From assembly GCF_900236475.1 (NCBI RefSeq), contig NZ_LT963352.1, positions 8,341,001-8,405,000 on the forward strand: DNA of 64,000 bases, in the 5' to 3' direction. Below the pieces are notes generated by a model, which was given only the letters and a program-made list of their open reading frames with translations, made no database searches and was not told the DNA's origin. The stretch comes from Streptomyces chartreusis NRRL 3882. Its GTDB lineage: Bacteria; Actinomycetota; Actinomycetes; Streptomycetales; Streptomycetaceae. Below, one piece after another: positions 41,216 to 49,324 of the stretch. Position 1 is the first letter of the stretch; the number at the start of each line of letters is the position of its first letter. A program made the position numbers and the translations under genes.

Positions 41216-41835
41216 GCCCGGGCCACCAGTTGGGTGCGGTTGGCGGCGTGCCAGCGGGACGACAGGCGGCGCAGGTGGTAGGTGACGCCGTCGGTGGTGA
41301 GGCCGGTCTCGCGGGCTGCCCGGGCCGTGGTGGCGCCGGCGGCCAGCAGGGCCAGGATGCGCGCCTCCATGGGGGTGACCCGGGCCTGTCCGGCGGGCGG
41401 GGCGGGGGAGGGGGCGCGCTCGCCGTCCACGCGCAGCATCACCAGCAGCGCCGGCGTGTCCTCCACCGTGTCGCTCACCGGGTCCGCCGTCAACTCCCCG
41501 TACCGCTCCGCGCCGCCGGGTGCCCGCCAGCGCACCGACACCTGGTAGCGCGAGCGGTGCCGCAGGCGCAGTGCCTCGGCGATGCGCTCCACCTGCGTGG
41601 CCTCCCGCGGACTGAACAGGTCCAGTACGTCACGGCCGCGCAGCCGCCCCGGCGTCGTACCGCACTCCGCGGCCATCGCCGGATTGGCCAGCAGCACCGC
41701 GCCGTACACATCGCACACCGCGACCGGCATCGCGACCCGGTCGAAGAGGAGCAGGGCGCGGTTGCGCCATGTCACGGCCTCCTGCCGGGCCTGGTCCACG
41801 AGCTTCTCCTGCCACGTCCGGGCCGCCCCGCGCAA
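41155..41835 (-). CDS. PAS-LuxR regulator divergent from the P450-reductase fusion gene
   Basis: This 226-residue protein has an N-terminal PAS domain (LLFDRVAMPVAVCDVYGAVLLANPAMAAECG, residues ~28-58, given in part) and a C-terminal LuxR/NarL helix-turn-helix (TPMEARILALLAAGATTARAARETGLT, ~150-176). The HTH starts with the typical TPxExxxLxxLxxG consensus. The start is taken as TTG 41835, not well supported by a ribosome site. An internal GTG is possible. Its gene faces away from the P450 fusion gene, so it probably controls it. The PAS pocket might sense haem, a fatty acid or redox state. The sensed ligand is unknown. Confidence 0.75.
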   Translation of the reverse strand: MRGAARTWQEKLVDQARQEAVTWRNRALLLFDRVAMPVAVCDVYGAVLLANPAMAAECGTTPGRLRGRDVLDLFSPREATQVERIAEALRLRHRSRYQVSVRWRAPGGAERYGELTADPVSDTVEDTPALLVMLRVDGERAPSPAPPAGQARVTPMEARILALLAAGATTARAARETGLTTDGVTYHLRRLSSRWHAANRTQLVARAYALGVLAPGVWPPQATSAE

Positions 41836-41913
41836 GAGCGACGCGTCTGCTTGTACTACACAATCATGCAGGGCCGCGGCACAGCCCGCAGGGTCCCGTG
41901 GATCACGCTGGAT

Positions 41914-41933
41914 CGCAGTACTTCCGTACCGCG
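41914..41933. promoter_or_regulatory. Inverted repeat CGCAGTAC-TTCC-GTACCGCG before the P450-reductase gene
   Basis: The arms match at 7 of 8 positions around a 4-base spacer. The site lies 18 bases before the start codon of the fusion gene, within the 116-base region shared with the PAS-LuxR gene. It could be the binding site of that regulator. Confidence 0.4.
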
Positions 41934-41951
41934 AAAGGCAGTTGTCGCGTC

Positions 41952-44900
41952 ATGCGCCCCACCGCACAGACCCCCCGGCCCGCAGACGGCCTCCCCGGCG
42001 TCCCCGTCGCCGACATCTCCGGCACCGGACCCGGCGACGCGCCCGTCCAGCAGGCCATGGACCTGATGCGCGAGCACGGGCCGGTGTTCGTGCGGCGGCT
42101 GTACGGACGCGACACCCTGTTCGTGGGCGACCTGGACCTCGTGGCCGAACTCGCGGACGAGCAGCGGTTCGCCAAGCACATCGGACCCGGCCTGGAGAAC
42201 GTCCGCGAGTTCGCCGCCGACGGCCTGTTCACCGCGTACAACGACGAGCCCAACTGGGCCAAGGCGCACGACATCCTCATGCCCGCCTTCGCGCTCGGCT
42301 CGATGCGGACCTACCACCCCGTGATGCTGAAGGTGGCCCGCCGGCTCATCGCGTCCTGGGACCGCGACGCCCGCGCCGGACGGCCCGTCGACGTGCCCGG
42401 CGACATGACCCGCATGACGCTCGACACCATCGGACTGGCCGGGTTCGGCTACGACTTCGGCTCCTTCGAGCGCTCCGAGCCGCACCCCTTCGTCGAGTCG
42501 ATGGTCCGCTGCCTGGAGTGGAGCATGACCCGCCTCGCCCGCGTCCCGGGCCGGGACTACTCGGCGGCGGACGCGGCCTTCCGCGACGACTCCGCCTATC
42601 TCGCCCGGGTCGTCGACGACGTCATCGCCGCCCGCACCGGCACCGACCAGAGCCAGGCCGACGACCTGCTCGGCCTCATGCTCACCGCCGAGCACCCCGC
42701 CGACGGCACCACGCTCGACGCCGCCAACATCCGCAACCAGGTCATCACCTTCCTGATCGCCGGCCACGAGACCACCTCCGGCGCCATGTCCTTCGCCCTG
42801 TACTACCTCGCCAAGCACCCGACCGCGCTCCAGCTGGTGCAGCGCGAGGTCGACGAGCTGTGGGGCGACCGGGCAGACCCCGAACCGGGGTACGACGAGA
42901 TCGGCCGGCTCACCTACACCCGCCAGGTCCTCAACGAGGCGCTCCGGCTGTGGCCCACGGCCGCCGTCTTCGCCCGGGAGGCCCGCGAGGACACGCTGCT
43001 CGGCGGCCGCGTCCCGCTGCGCGCCGGGCAGTCCGCCCTGGTGCTCACGCCGATGCTGCACCGCGGGCCCGTCTGGGGCGACAACCCCGAGCTGTTCGAC
43101 CCGTCCCGCTTCACGGCCGAGGCGGAGGCCGAGCGCCCGGTTCACGCCTTCAAGCCGTTCGGCACCGGTGAGCGCGCCTGCATCGGACGGCAGTTCGCCC
43201 TGCACGAGGCGACCATGCTGCTGGCCATGCTCGTCCACCGCTACCGGCTGAGCGACCACGCCGACTACCGGCTCCACGTCAAGGAGACCCTCACCCTCAA
43301 GCCCGAGGGCTTCACCCTCACGCTCACCCCGCGCACGACCGCGGACCGTGTCCACGCGCCGCTGCCCGGCGCCGCCCCGGTCCAGGACTCCCGGTCGGCC
43401 GAACCGCAGGGCCTGCCCGCGCGCGTCCGTCCCGGCACCGCCGCCCTCTTCCTGCACGGAAGCAACTACGGCACCTGCCGCGACCTCGCGGCCCAACTCG
43501 CCGACGAGGCCGCCGCCGTCGGCTGCGAGACCCAGGTGGCGCCCCTGGACGCCCACGCGGGCGGCCTGCCCACCGACCGGCCCGTCGTCATCACGGCCGC
43601 CTCCTACAACGGCCGCCCCACCGACGACGCCACCGCCTTCACCGCCCGGCTGGAGGAGACCCACGACCTGTCCGGCGTGACGTACGCCGTCCTCGGCGTC
43701 GGCGACCGCAACTGGGCCGCGACCTACCAGCACGTCCCCACACGGATCGACGAGCGGCTCGCGGAATCCGGCGCCGCCCGGCTCCTCGACCGAGCCGCCG
43801 CCGACGCCTCCGGCGACCTCACCGGTACCGTCCGGGAGTTCACGGCGGCCCTCCGCGTCGCCCTGCTGGAGCGGTACGGCGACCCGGACGCCACGACCCC
43901 GGAGCCCGAGCCCACGGCCGCCTACGAGGTCCGCGCCCTGACCGGCGGCCCGCTGGACGCCCTCGCCGAGCGGCACGAGCTCGTCCCCATGCGGGTCACC
44001 GAGGCCCACGACCTCACCGCGCCCGGCTACGCGCGCCGCAAGCGGTTCCTCCGCATCGCGCTTCCGGACGGCGTCACCTACCGCACGGCCGACCACCTCG
44101 CCGTGCTGCCCGCCAACCACCCGGACCTCGTCACCCGCGCCGCCGCCGCGCTCGGCGCCGACCTCGACACGGTCCTGGACATCCGCGCCACGCGCCCGCG
44201 CCGCGACGCGATCGCCGTCGACCGCCCCGTGACGGTACGGCAGCTCCTCACCCACCACGTGGAGTTGCAGGAGCGCCCCAGCGCCGGGCAGCTGGCCGCG
44301 CTCGCCGCCGCCAACCCGTGCCCGCCGGAGCGCACCGCCCTGGCCGCCCTCACCGACGACCCGCGCACCCTCGTGGAGATCATCGAGGACCACCCGGCCC
44401 TGCGCGGCGCCCTGGCCTGGCCGCAGCTCCTCGACCTCCTCACCCCGCTGCGCCCCCGCCACTACTCCATCTCCTCCTCGCCCGCCGCCGACCCCCGTCA
44501 CGTCGACCTGATGGTCTCGCTGCTGGAGGCGCCCTCGCGCTCCGGCAAGGGCCTGTACCGGGGCACAGGATCCGGCTACCTGGCCACCGTCGAACCCGGC
44601 GACACGGTGTACGCGCGCGTGCAGCCGTGCCGGGAGGCCTTCCGCATCGACGCCACCGGCGGATCCGCACCGATCGTCATGGTCTCGGCGGGCACCGGCC
44701 TCGCCCCGTTCCGCGGCGCCATCGCCGACCGTACGGCGGCCCTCGCGGCAGGCGCCGAACTCTCCCCGGCCGTCTGCTACTTCGGCTGCGACGCGCCCGA
44801 CGCCGACTTCCTGCACGCCGACGAACTGCGCGCCGCCGAGACCGCCGGAGCCGTCTCGCTGCGCCCCGCCTTCAGCGAGGCCCCCGAGGGCGAGGTGCGG

Positions 44901-45134
44901 TTCGTGCAGCACCGCATCGCCGCCGAGGCCGAGGAGGTCTGGGCCCTGCTGGGCGCCGGAGCGCGGGTGTACGTCTGCGGTGACGGTTCGCGGATGGCGC
45001 CCGGGGTGCGGGAGGTGTTCCGTACCCTGTACCGCAAGCAGACGCCGGGCGCCGACGGGACGGCCGCCGAGCGGTGGCTCGACGGGCTGGTCGCGGACGG
45101 GCGTTACGTCGAGGACGTGTACGCGGCCGGCTGA
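41952..45134 (+). CDS. Self-sufficient cytochrome P450 / NADPH-P450 reductase fusion (CYP102 type)
   Basis: This 1060-residue protein is a single-chain monooxygenase. Residues ~1-470 form the P450 (AGHETTSG with Thr274, ExxR in NEALRLWPT, haem loop FGTGERACIGRQF with Cys410). Residues ~495-640 form an FMN flavodoxin domain, with HGSNYGTC replacing the usual GS(N)xGT(A/T). Residues ~690-1060 form the FAD/NADPH reductase (RHYSISSSP ~834, MVSAGTGLAPFRG ~909, and a VYVCGDG(S/A)RMAP motif ~1010). The C terminus ends DGRYVEDVYAAG, as in P450BM3-like proteins. Such enzymes hydroxylate fatty acids near the chain end using NADPH and O2. The start is ATG 41952. The 498-residue P450 at 34071 is a relative lacking the reductase. 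Confidence 0.93.
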   Translation: MRPTAQTPRPADGLPGVPVADISGTGPGDAPVQQAMDLMREHGPVFVRRLYGRDTLFVGDLDLVAELADEQRFAKHIGPGLENVREFAADGLFTAYNDEPNWAKAHDILMPAFALGSMRTYHPVMLKVARRLIASWDRDARAGRPVDVPGDMTRMTLDTIGLAGFGYDFGSFERSEPHPFVESMVRCLEWSMTRLARVPGRDYSAADAAFRDDSAYLARVVDDVIAARTGTDQSQADDLLGLMLTAEHPADGTTLDAANIRNQVITFLIAGHETTSGAMSFALYYLAKHPTALQLVQREVDELWGDRADPEPGYDEIGRLTYTRQVLNEALRLWPTAAVFAREAREDTLLGGRVPLRAGQSALVLTPMLHRGPVWGDNPELFDPSRFTAEAEAERPVHAFKPFGTGERACIGRQFALHEATMLLAMLVHRYRLSDHADYRLHVKETLTLKPEGFTLTLTPRTTADRVHAPLPGAAPVQDSRSAEPQGLPARVRPGTAALFLHGSNYGTCRDLAAQLADEAAAVGCETQVAPLDAHAGGLPTDRPVVITAASYNGRPTDDATAFTARLEETHDLSGVTYAVLGVGDRNWAATYQHVPTRIDERLAESGAARLLDRAAADASGDLTGTVREFTAALRVALLERYGDPDATTPEPEPTAAYEVRALTGGPLDALAERHELVPMRVTEAHDLTAPGYARRKRFLRIALPDGVTYRTADHLAVLPANHPDLVTRAAAALGADLDTVLDIRATRPRRDAIAVDRPVTVRQLLTHHVELQERPSAGQLAALAAANPCPPERTALAALTDDPRTLVEIIEDHPALRGALAWPQLLDLLTPLRPRHYSISSSPAADPRHVDLMVSLLEAPSRSGKGLYRGTGSGYLATVEPGDTVYARVQPCREAFRIDATGGSAPIVMVSAGTGLAPFRGAIADRTAALAAGAELSPAVCYFGCDAPDADFLHADELRAAETAGAVSLRPAFSEAPEGEVRFVQHRIAAEAEEVWALLGAGARVYVCGDGSRMAPGVREVFRTLYRKQTPGADGTAAERWLDGLVADGRYVEDVYAAG

Positions 45135-45164
45135 CCGAAGGCGAAGGGGAGGGGTGGGCACACG

Positions 45165-46139
45165 GTGGTGGACTCCTGGGAACGGGCCCGGCACATCCTG
45201 CAGGCGGCGGGCCTGGATCCGGGCCGCCTCGCCCACCTCGCCCCGCTGACCGGCGGCACGTACAACACCGTCGAGGAACTCCGCCTCACCGACGGCACCC
45301 GCTACGTGCTGAAGATCCCGCCCGCCGCGGCCACCCCCGGCCTCCGGCACGAGCGCCGGCTCCTCGTCTCGGAGGCCGAGTTCTACGACTCGGCCGCCGA
45401 TGCCGGAGTCCCCGCACCGCGGCTGGTGTCCATGGGGGACGACTTCCTGCTGATGACGGCTTGCCCGGGCGACCCGTGGGACGGCACGCTCACCGACGCG
45501 GAACAGACCGCACTGCGCTCGGAGCTGGGACGCCAGACGGCCCGGCTGCACCGCGTGACGGGCACCGGCTTCGGCTATCCCTCCGGCGCCCTCGGCCCGC
45601 TCGCCCCCGACTGGCGGACCGCGTTCACGACGATGTTCGACGCCGTACTCGACGACGCCCGGCGCTACGGGGCGCGGCTGCCCCGCCCCGTCGACGCGGT
45701 GGCCCGTACCGCCCGGTACGCCTACGGCGCCCTCGACGAGGTCACCGTCCCGTGCCTCGTGCACTTCGACCTGTGGCGGGGCAACATCCTGGTCGACCGC
45801 TCGGGCGGCGACGCCCGCATCGGCGGCCTCATCGACGGGGAGCGCATGTTCTGGGGCGACCCCCTGGCCGACTTCGTCTCCCTGGCGCTGCTGGGCGACA
45901 TCAAGCGGGACGAGGCGTTCCTGGCGGGTTACCGGGAGGTGGGCGGCCGGGCCCGCTTCGACACCCCGGCCCGCCTCCGGCTGGCCCTGTACCGCGCCTA
46001 CCTGTACCTGATCATGCTCACCGAGACGATTCCGCGCGAGGTCGGAGAGGAACACGAGCGCTGGGTGCAGGAGGCGGTCGCTCCGGAACTGCTCGCCGCT
46101 CTGGACGAGATCGAGGAGGCCTCCCGGTCCGTCAGTTAG
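45165..46139 (+). CDS. Phosphotransferase-family kinase (APH/fructosamine-kinase-like fold)
   Basis: This 324-residue member of the aminoglycoside phosphotransferase superfamily has LKIPPAAATPGL with the ATP-binding lysine (~residue 48), the catalytic loop LVHFDLWRGNILVD (~198) with Asp and Asn, and GLIDGERMFWGDPLADFVSL with the metal-binding aspartate (~223). It phosphorylates a hydroxyl of a small molecule. Substrates in this family range from aminoglycosides to choline and ketosamines. The start is GTG 45165. It follows the P450 fusion by 30 bases on the same strand and may be in the same transcript. Confidence 0.8.
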   Translation: MVDSWERARHILQAAGLDPGRLAHLAPLTGGTYNTVEELRLTDGTRYVLKIPPAAATPGLRHERRLLVSEAEFYDSAADAGVPAPRLVSMGDDFLLMTACPGDPWDGTLTDAEQTALRSELGRQTARLHRVTGTGFGYPSGALGPLAPDWRTAFTTMFDAVLDDARRYGARLPRPVDAVARTARYAYGALDEVTVPCLVHFDLWRGNILVDRSGGDARIGGLIDGERMFWGDPLADFVSLALLGDIKRDEAFLAGYREVGGRARFDTPARLRLALYRAYLYLIMLTETIPREVGEEHERWVQEAVAPELLAALDEIEEASRSVS

Positions 46140-46231
46140 CTCACATCATGAAATAAGGGGTGGAGGAATATCGCGCCGAGCCCGTCCCCGACGGTATGTT
46201 GCAGGTCGGACAGGGGGCCGGAAGGAGCCAC

Positions 46232-47521
46232 ATGGCGGGGCGGAACGGGCGCACGGTACGCGATCTCAGACGGGCCAACCGCACGGCCGTGCTGCAACGG
46301 CTCTACTTCGACGGGCCGCTCAGCCGCTTCGAGCTCGGCCCGGCGACCGGGCTGAGCTCCGGTTCCGTCAGCAACGTCGTCGCCGACCTGGTGGCCGACG
46401 GACTGGTCGAGGAGGCCGGCAGCGTCGACTCCGACGGGGGCCGCCCCCGCACCCTGCTGCGTGTCGCGCCCGGCAGTGGCCACATGATCGGCGTCGACGT
46501 CGGAGAGACCCGGGTGCGCGTCGAACTGTTCGACCTCACGCTCACCGAGCTCGCCCGCGCCGAGCACCCGCTCACGGCGCAGACGTACGAGGTCGAGGTC
46601 ATCGTCGACCACATCCGCCACGGCATCGCCGAGGTGCTCGACACCGCCGGCCTCGCACCCGAGCGGCTCCTCGGCGTCGGCATCGGCGTCCCCGGCATCG
46701 TCGAACGCACCCCCGACCGCGGCACGCTCGTCCACGGGCAGACCATCGGCTGGGACACCGTCCCGCTCGAGGCCCTGCTCCGCACCGGCTCGCCCCTGCC
46801 GGACACCGTCCCGTACGTCATCGACAACGGAGCCAAGACGCTCGGCCAGGCCGAGATGTGGTTCGGTGCCGGACGCGGCGCCCGCAACGCCGTCGTGGTC
46901 CTCTTCGGCTCCGGCGTCGGCGCCAGCCTCGTCACCCCCGACGTGGAACAGGGCCGGGCGGTCGAATGGGGGCACCTGACCGTACGGGTCCGGGGCCGCC
47001 GCTGCCGGTGCGGTGCCCTCGGCTGCCTGGAGGCGTACGCGGGAGCCGAGTCACTCATCGCACGCTGGCGGGAGGAGGGCGGCCGGGTTCCGGACGGCAT
47101 CGACGAGGAGGCCGCGCTCACCGCGATGCTCGCCGCGGCCCACCCGTCCGGCGACGGTCCGGCCGACCCGGTGGCGCTGGCCGTTCTGGAGGAGACCGCC
47201 GAGTACCTCGGCGCGGGCCTTTCCGACCTGATCAACCTCTTCCAGCCGGAGCGCATCCTCATCGGCGGCTGGGCGGGCCTGGCGCTCGGCTCCCGCTTCC
47301 TGCCCGCCGTACGCCGCCACGCCATGTCGTACGCGCTGCGCCACCCGGCCGAGAAGGTGACCATCGATCTGGGCCGGCTCGGGCCCGACGCTGTCACGGT
47401 CGGCGCCGCGATCCTGCCGCTCGCCGACTTCTTCGCGCGCGGCGGCCGGCACCCCGATCCGGCACCGGACGGTCCGCTCCCCGCCTGGCGCACGGCGCTT
47501 CAGGAGCGGGCACCGCGCTGA
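46232..47521 (+). CDS. ROK-family transcriptional regulator
   Basis: This 429-residue ROK protein has an N-terminal winged helix (LSRFELGPATGLSSGSVSNVVADLV, ~residues 27-51) and a sugar-kinase-like ROK domain with VGVGIGVPGIV-type motifs (LLGVGIGVPGIVERT, ~155), VVLFGSGVGASLV (~225) and the zinc motif CRCGALGCLEAYAGAESL (~258). It is a repressor/activator that responds to a sugar or sugar phosphate. GGAAGGAG precedes ATG 46232, so this start is chosen over an in-frame ATG at 46160. No sugar genes adjoin it, so the target is unknown. Confidence 0.88.
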   Translation: MAGRNGRTVRDLRRANRTAVLQRLYFDGPLSRFELGPATGLSSGSVSNVVADLVADGLVEEAGSVDSDGGRPRTLLRVAPGSGHMIGVDVGETRVRVELFDLTLTELARAEHPLTAQTYEVEVIVDHIRHGIAEVLDTAGLAPERLLGVGIGVPGIVERTPDRGTLVHGQTIGWDTVPLEALLRTGSPLPDTVPYVIDNGAKTLGQAEMWFGAGRGARNAVVVLFGSGVGASLVTPDVEQGRAVEWGHLTVRVRGRRCRCGALGCLEAYAGAESLIARWREEGGRVPDGIDEEAALTAMLAAAHPSGDGPADPVALAVLEETAEYLGAGLSDLINLFQPERILIGGWAGLALGSRFLPAVRRHAMSYALRHPAEKVTIDLGRLGPDAVTVGAAILPLADFFARGGRHPDPAPDGPLPAWRTALQERAPR

Positions 47522-47582
47522 GGTTTCTCAGGTCACCGCGGAGGTACTCGCGTGGCGCCCGGACCAGTGAAGGGAGCACGCC

Positions 47583-47867
47583 GTGACCGACCACCGCCTC
47601 GAAGGACCCGGCGAGAACGGTGAGCCCGTGCCGCGGGACATGCCGGACCAGCAGGCAGACGCCGGCGAGGACCCGTGGGAGGTCGCCCCGCGCTTCACGG
47701 GCACCGGCGAGGACCGGAAGGACGACGGGAACGAGGCCGAGGACGGGGCCGGCGAACCCGCCGACGATGTCCCCGACACGGACGAAGCGGGGACGGGACG
47801 GCAGGGAGAACCGCGCTCGGGCACCGTCCACCCGGAGCACCCGGTGCCGGACGAGTCCTCCGCCTGA
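47583..47867 (+). CDS. Small acidic, probably disordered protein
   Basis: This 94-residue protein is rich in Asp, Glu, Gly and Pro (e.g. DAGEDPWEVAPRFTGTGED and EAEDGAGEPADDVPDTDEAG), with almost no hydrophobic core. It is predicted to be unfolded. The GTG start at 47583 has AGGGAG eight bases before. It precedes a perfect hairpin. It is typical of small conserved hypothetical proteins in Streptomyces. No function can be proposed. Confidence 0.55.
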   Translation: MTDHRLEGPGENGEPVPRDMPDQQADAGEDPWEVAPRFTGTGEDRKDDGNEAEDGAGEPADDVPDTDEAGTGRQGEPRSGTVHPEHPVPDESSA

Positions 47868-47897
47868 GCGCCGTTGAGCGCTCCGGCGGCGTGAGCG

Positions 47898-47940
47898 CCG
47901 ATGGCCGCAGCCGACTGTGGGGGCCGGCTGCGGCCATCGG
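47898..47940. terminator. Strong bidirectional terminator hairpin
   Basis: CCGATGGCCGCAGCCG (47898-47913) pairs perfectly with CGGCTGCGGCCATCGG (47925-47940) around an 11-base loop. The 16-bp stem lies in the middle of the 126 bases between two convergent genes (47867 and 47994), where it can end transcription from both sides. Confidence 0.8.
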
Positions 47941-47993
47941 TCGTCCTGGTGGCCATGGGCTCTCCCGCGGGAGCACCTGTGGAGGACCTGCGG

Positions 47994-49025
47994 TCAGCCC
48001 ACCTTGCGTCCCCGCATCGGTTCCGTACGTGCGCCCGCACCCTGCTGAAGACCCTTGAGGAACTCCTCCAGCACCTCCGTCGCCGTGTGCTCCGGCCGCC
48101 AGCCGAGTTCCGCACGCGCACGCGTGCAGTCCATCAGGGGCAGCCGCAGCACCGCGTCGAACAGGTGCGGGGAGGCGGGCAGCAGGTGCAGGCCCCAGGC
48201 GGCGGCGATCGCCGAACGGGCCGCGGTGCGCGGCAGCCGTACCGGGCGCGCACCGAGCATCTCACCCAGCACCTGCGCGTCGACCGACTGCTCGGCCGCC
48301 AGATTGAAGGCGCCCCTGGCGTCGGAGCGCACGGCCAGCCGGTACGCGTTCGCCGCGTCGTCCGTGTGCAGCGCCTGCACCCGCAGCCCCGGTATGTCGG
48401 GCAGGAAGGGCAGCAGCTCCGGGCGGGCCAGCGGGCCGGGCAGGAAACGCCCGCCGAAGATCCGGCGCTGCTCGCTCGCGGACTCCCGCTTGAAGAGGAA
48501 GGCGGGCCGCATCCGCACCACCCGCGTCTCGGGGTGGTCGCGCTCGAACGTGTCCAGCGCGCGCTCCAGATAGGCCTTCTCCCGGCAGTACGCGGCATCC
48601 GGCCAGCCGTGCGTCGGCCACGACTCGTCCACCGCCCGGTCCTTCGGGCCCGGCGAGTACGCGCCGACCGACGAGGCGTGCACCAGCGCCGGCACGCCCG
48701 CGGCGGCCACCGCCTCGAACACCCGCATGCTGCCGAGCACATTGGTGCGCCAGGTCGCCGCCGGGTCGTGCGTCGGCTGGAACGCCCAGGCCAGATGGAC
48801 CACCGCGTCGGCGCCCTGGAACTGCTCGGCCAGATCGGACTCCTCGGACGCCAGATCGACCGCCGACCAGTCCGTCTTCGGCGGCGACCAATCGGGCAGC
48901 CGCCGGGCCAGGCCCAGCACGGAGGCGACCTCCGGATCCTCCGAGAGGAGGCGCACCACGCTGGTGCCCACGTTGCCGGTGGCGCCCGTGACGACGATCC
49001 TCATGCCTGTTCCGCTGCTCACCAT
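47994..49025 (-). CDS. NAD-dependent epimerase/dehydratase-like protein (extended SDR)
   Basis: This 343-residue extended SDR has the N-terminal nucleotide loop VVTGATGNVGTSVVRLL (~residues 11-27), VDLASEESDLAEQFQGADAVVHLAWA (~55-80), VHASSVGAYSP (~115) and YCREKAYLE with the active-site Tyr/Lys (~146). This is a sugar-nucleotide-epimerase-like fold, but without sugar biosynthesis genes nearby. The start is ATG 49025 with GAGAGGAG just before it. It is convergent with the small acidic protein across a 16-bp hairpin. Substrate unknown. Confidence 0.82.
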   Translation of the reverse strand: MVSSGTGMRIVVTGATGNVGTSVVRLLSEDPEVASVLGLARRLPDWSPPKTDWSAVDLASEESDLAEQFQGADAVVHLAWAFQPTHDPAATWRTNVLGSMRVFEAVAAAGVPALVHASSVGAYSPGPKDRAVDESWPTHGWPDAAYCREKAYLERALDTFERDHPETRVVRMRPAFLFKRESASEQRRIFGGRFLPGPLARPELLPFLPDIPGLRVQALHTDDAANAYRLAVRSDARGAFNLAAEQSVDAQVLGEMLGARPVRLPRTAARSAIAAAWGLHLLPASPHLFDAVLRLPLMDCTRARAELGWRPEHTATEVLEEFLKGLQQGAGARTEPMRGRKVG

Positions 49026-49103
49026 GTGCTCCTCTCGGCCGCGACCGTCCTCGGCAGATGACCGAGTACCCGGGTCGCGCCGATCGCACGTGGGCAGAGG
49101 AAA

Positions 49104-49136
49104 GCCCCGGCCGGACGGGGGAATCACGGCCGGGGC
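49104..49136 (-). terminator. Hairpin after the second FUSC gene
   Basis: GCCCCGGCCG (49104-49113) pairs with CGGCCGGGGC (49127-49136) around a 13-base loop. On the minus strand it is followed by TTTCC, a short U tract. It lies about 190 bases beyond the stop of the FUSC gene at 49325 and upstream of the SDR start at 49025. The rest of the 299 bases between these two genes shows no open frame I can support. Confidence 0.6.
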
Positions 49137-49324
49137 GGCCCAAGGGGTGGGCACGGATGGCGGTCGCCTCTCGGCGAAGGGCTCCACAGGGCTTCAGCCG
49201 AACGATCGTCCCTGTGGGCGAATGGTGAGGCCCGGGGACACTGTCCCATCCGCACCCACGTGTTGTTCAACGGGGAACCACTTCTGGGTGTTCCGGCTCC
49301 GGACCTCTGTCGCGGTGATGTGTG

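Noticed and set aside
41856..46055. A 1399-residue minus-strand open frame opposite the P450 fusion and the kinase
   Set aside because: It is the antisense of two genes with clear motifs. Low-complexity Gly/Val/Arg/Asp composition.
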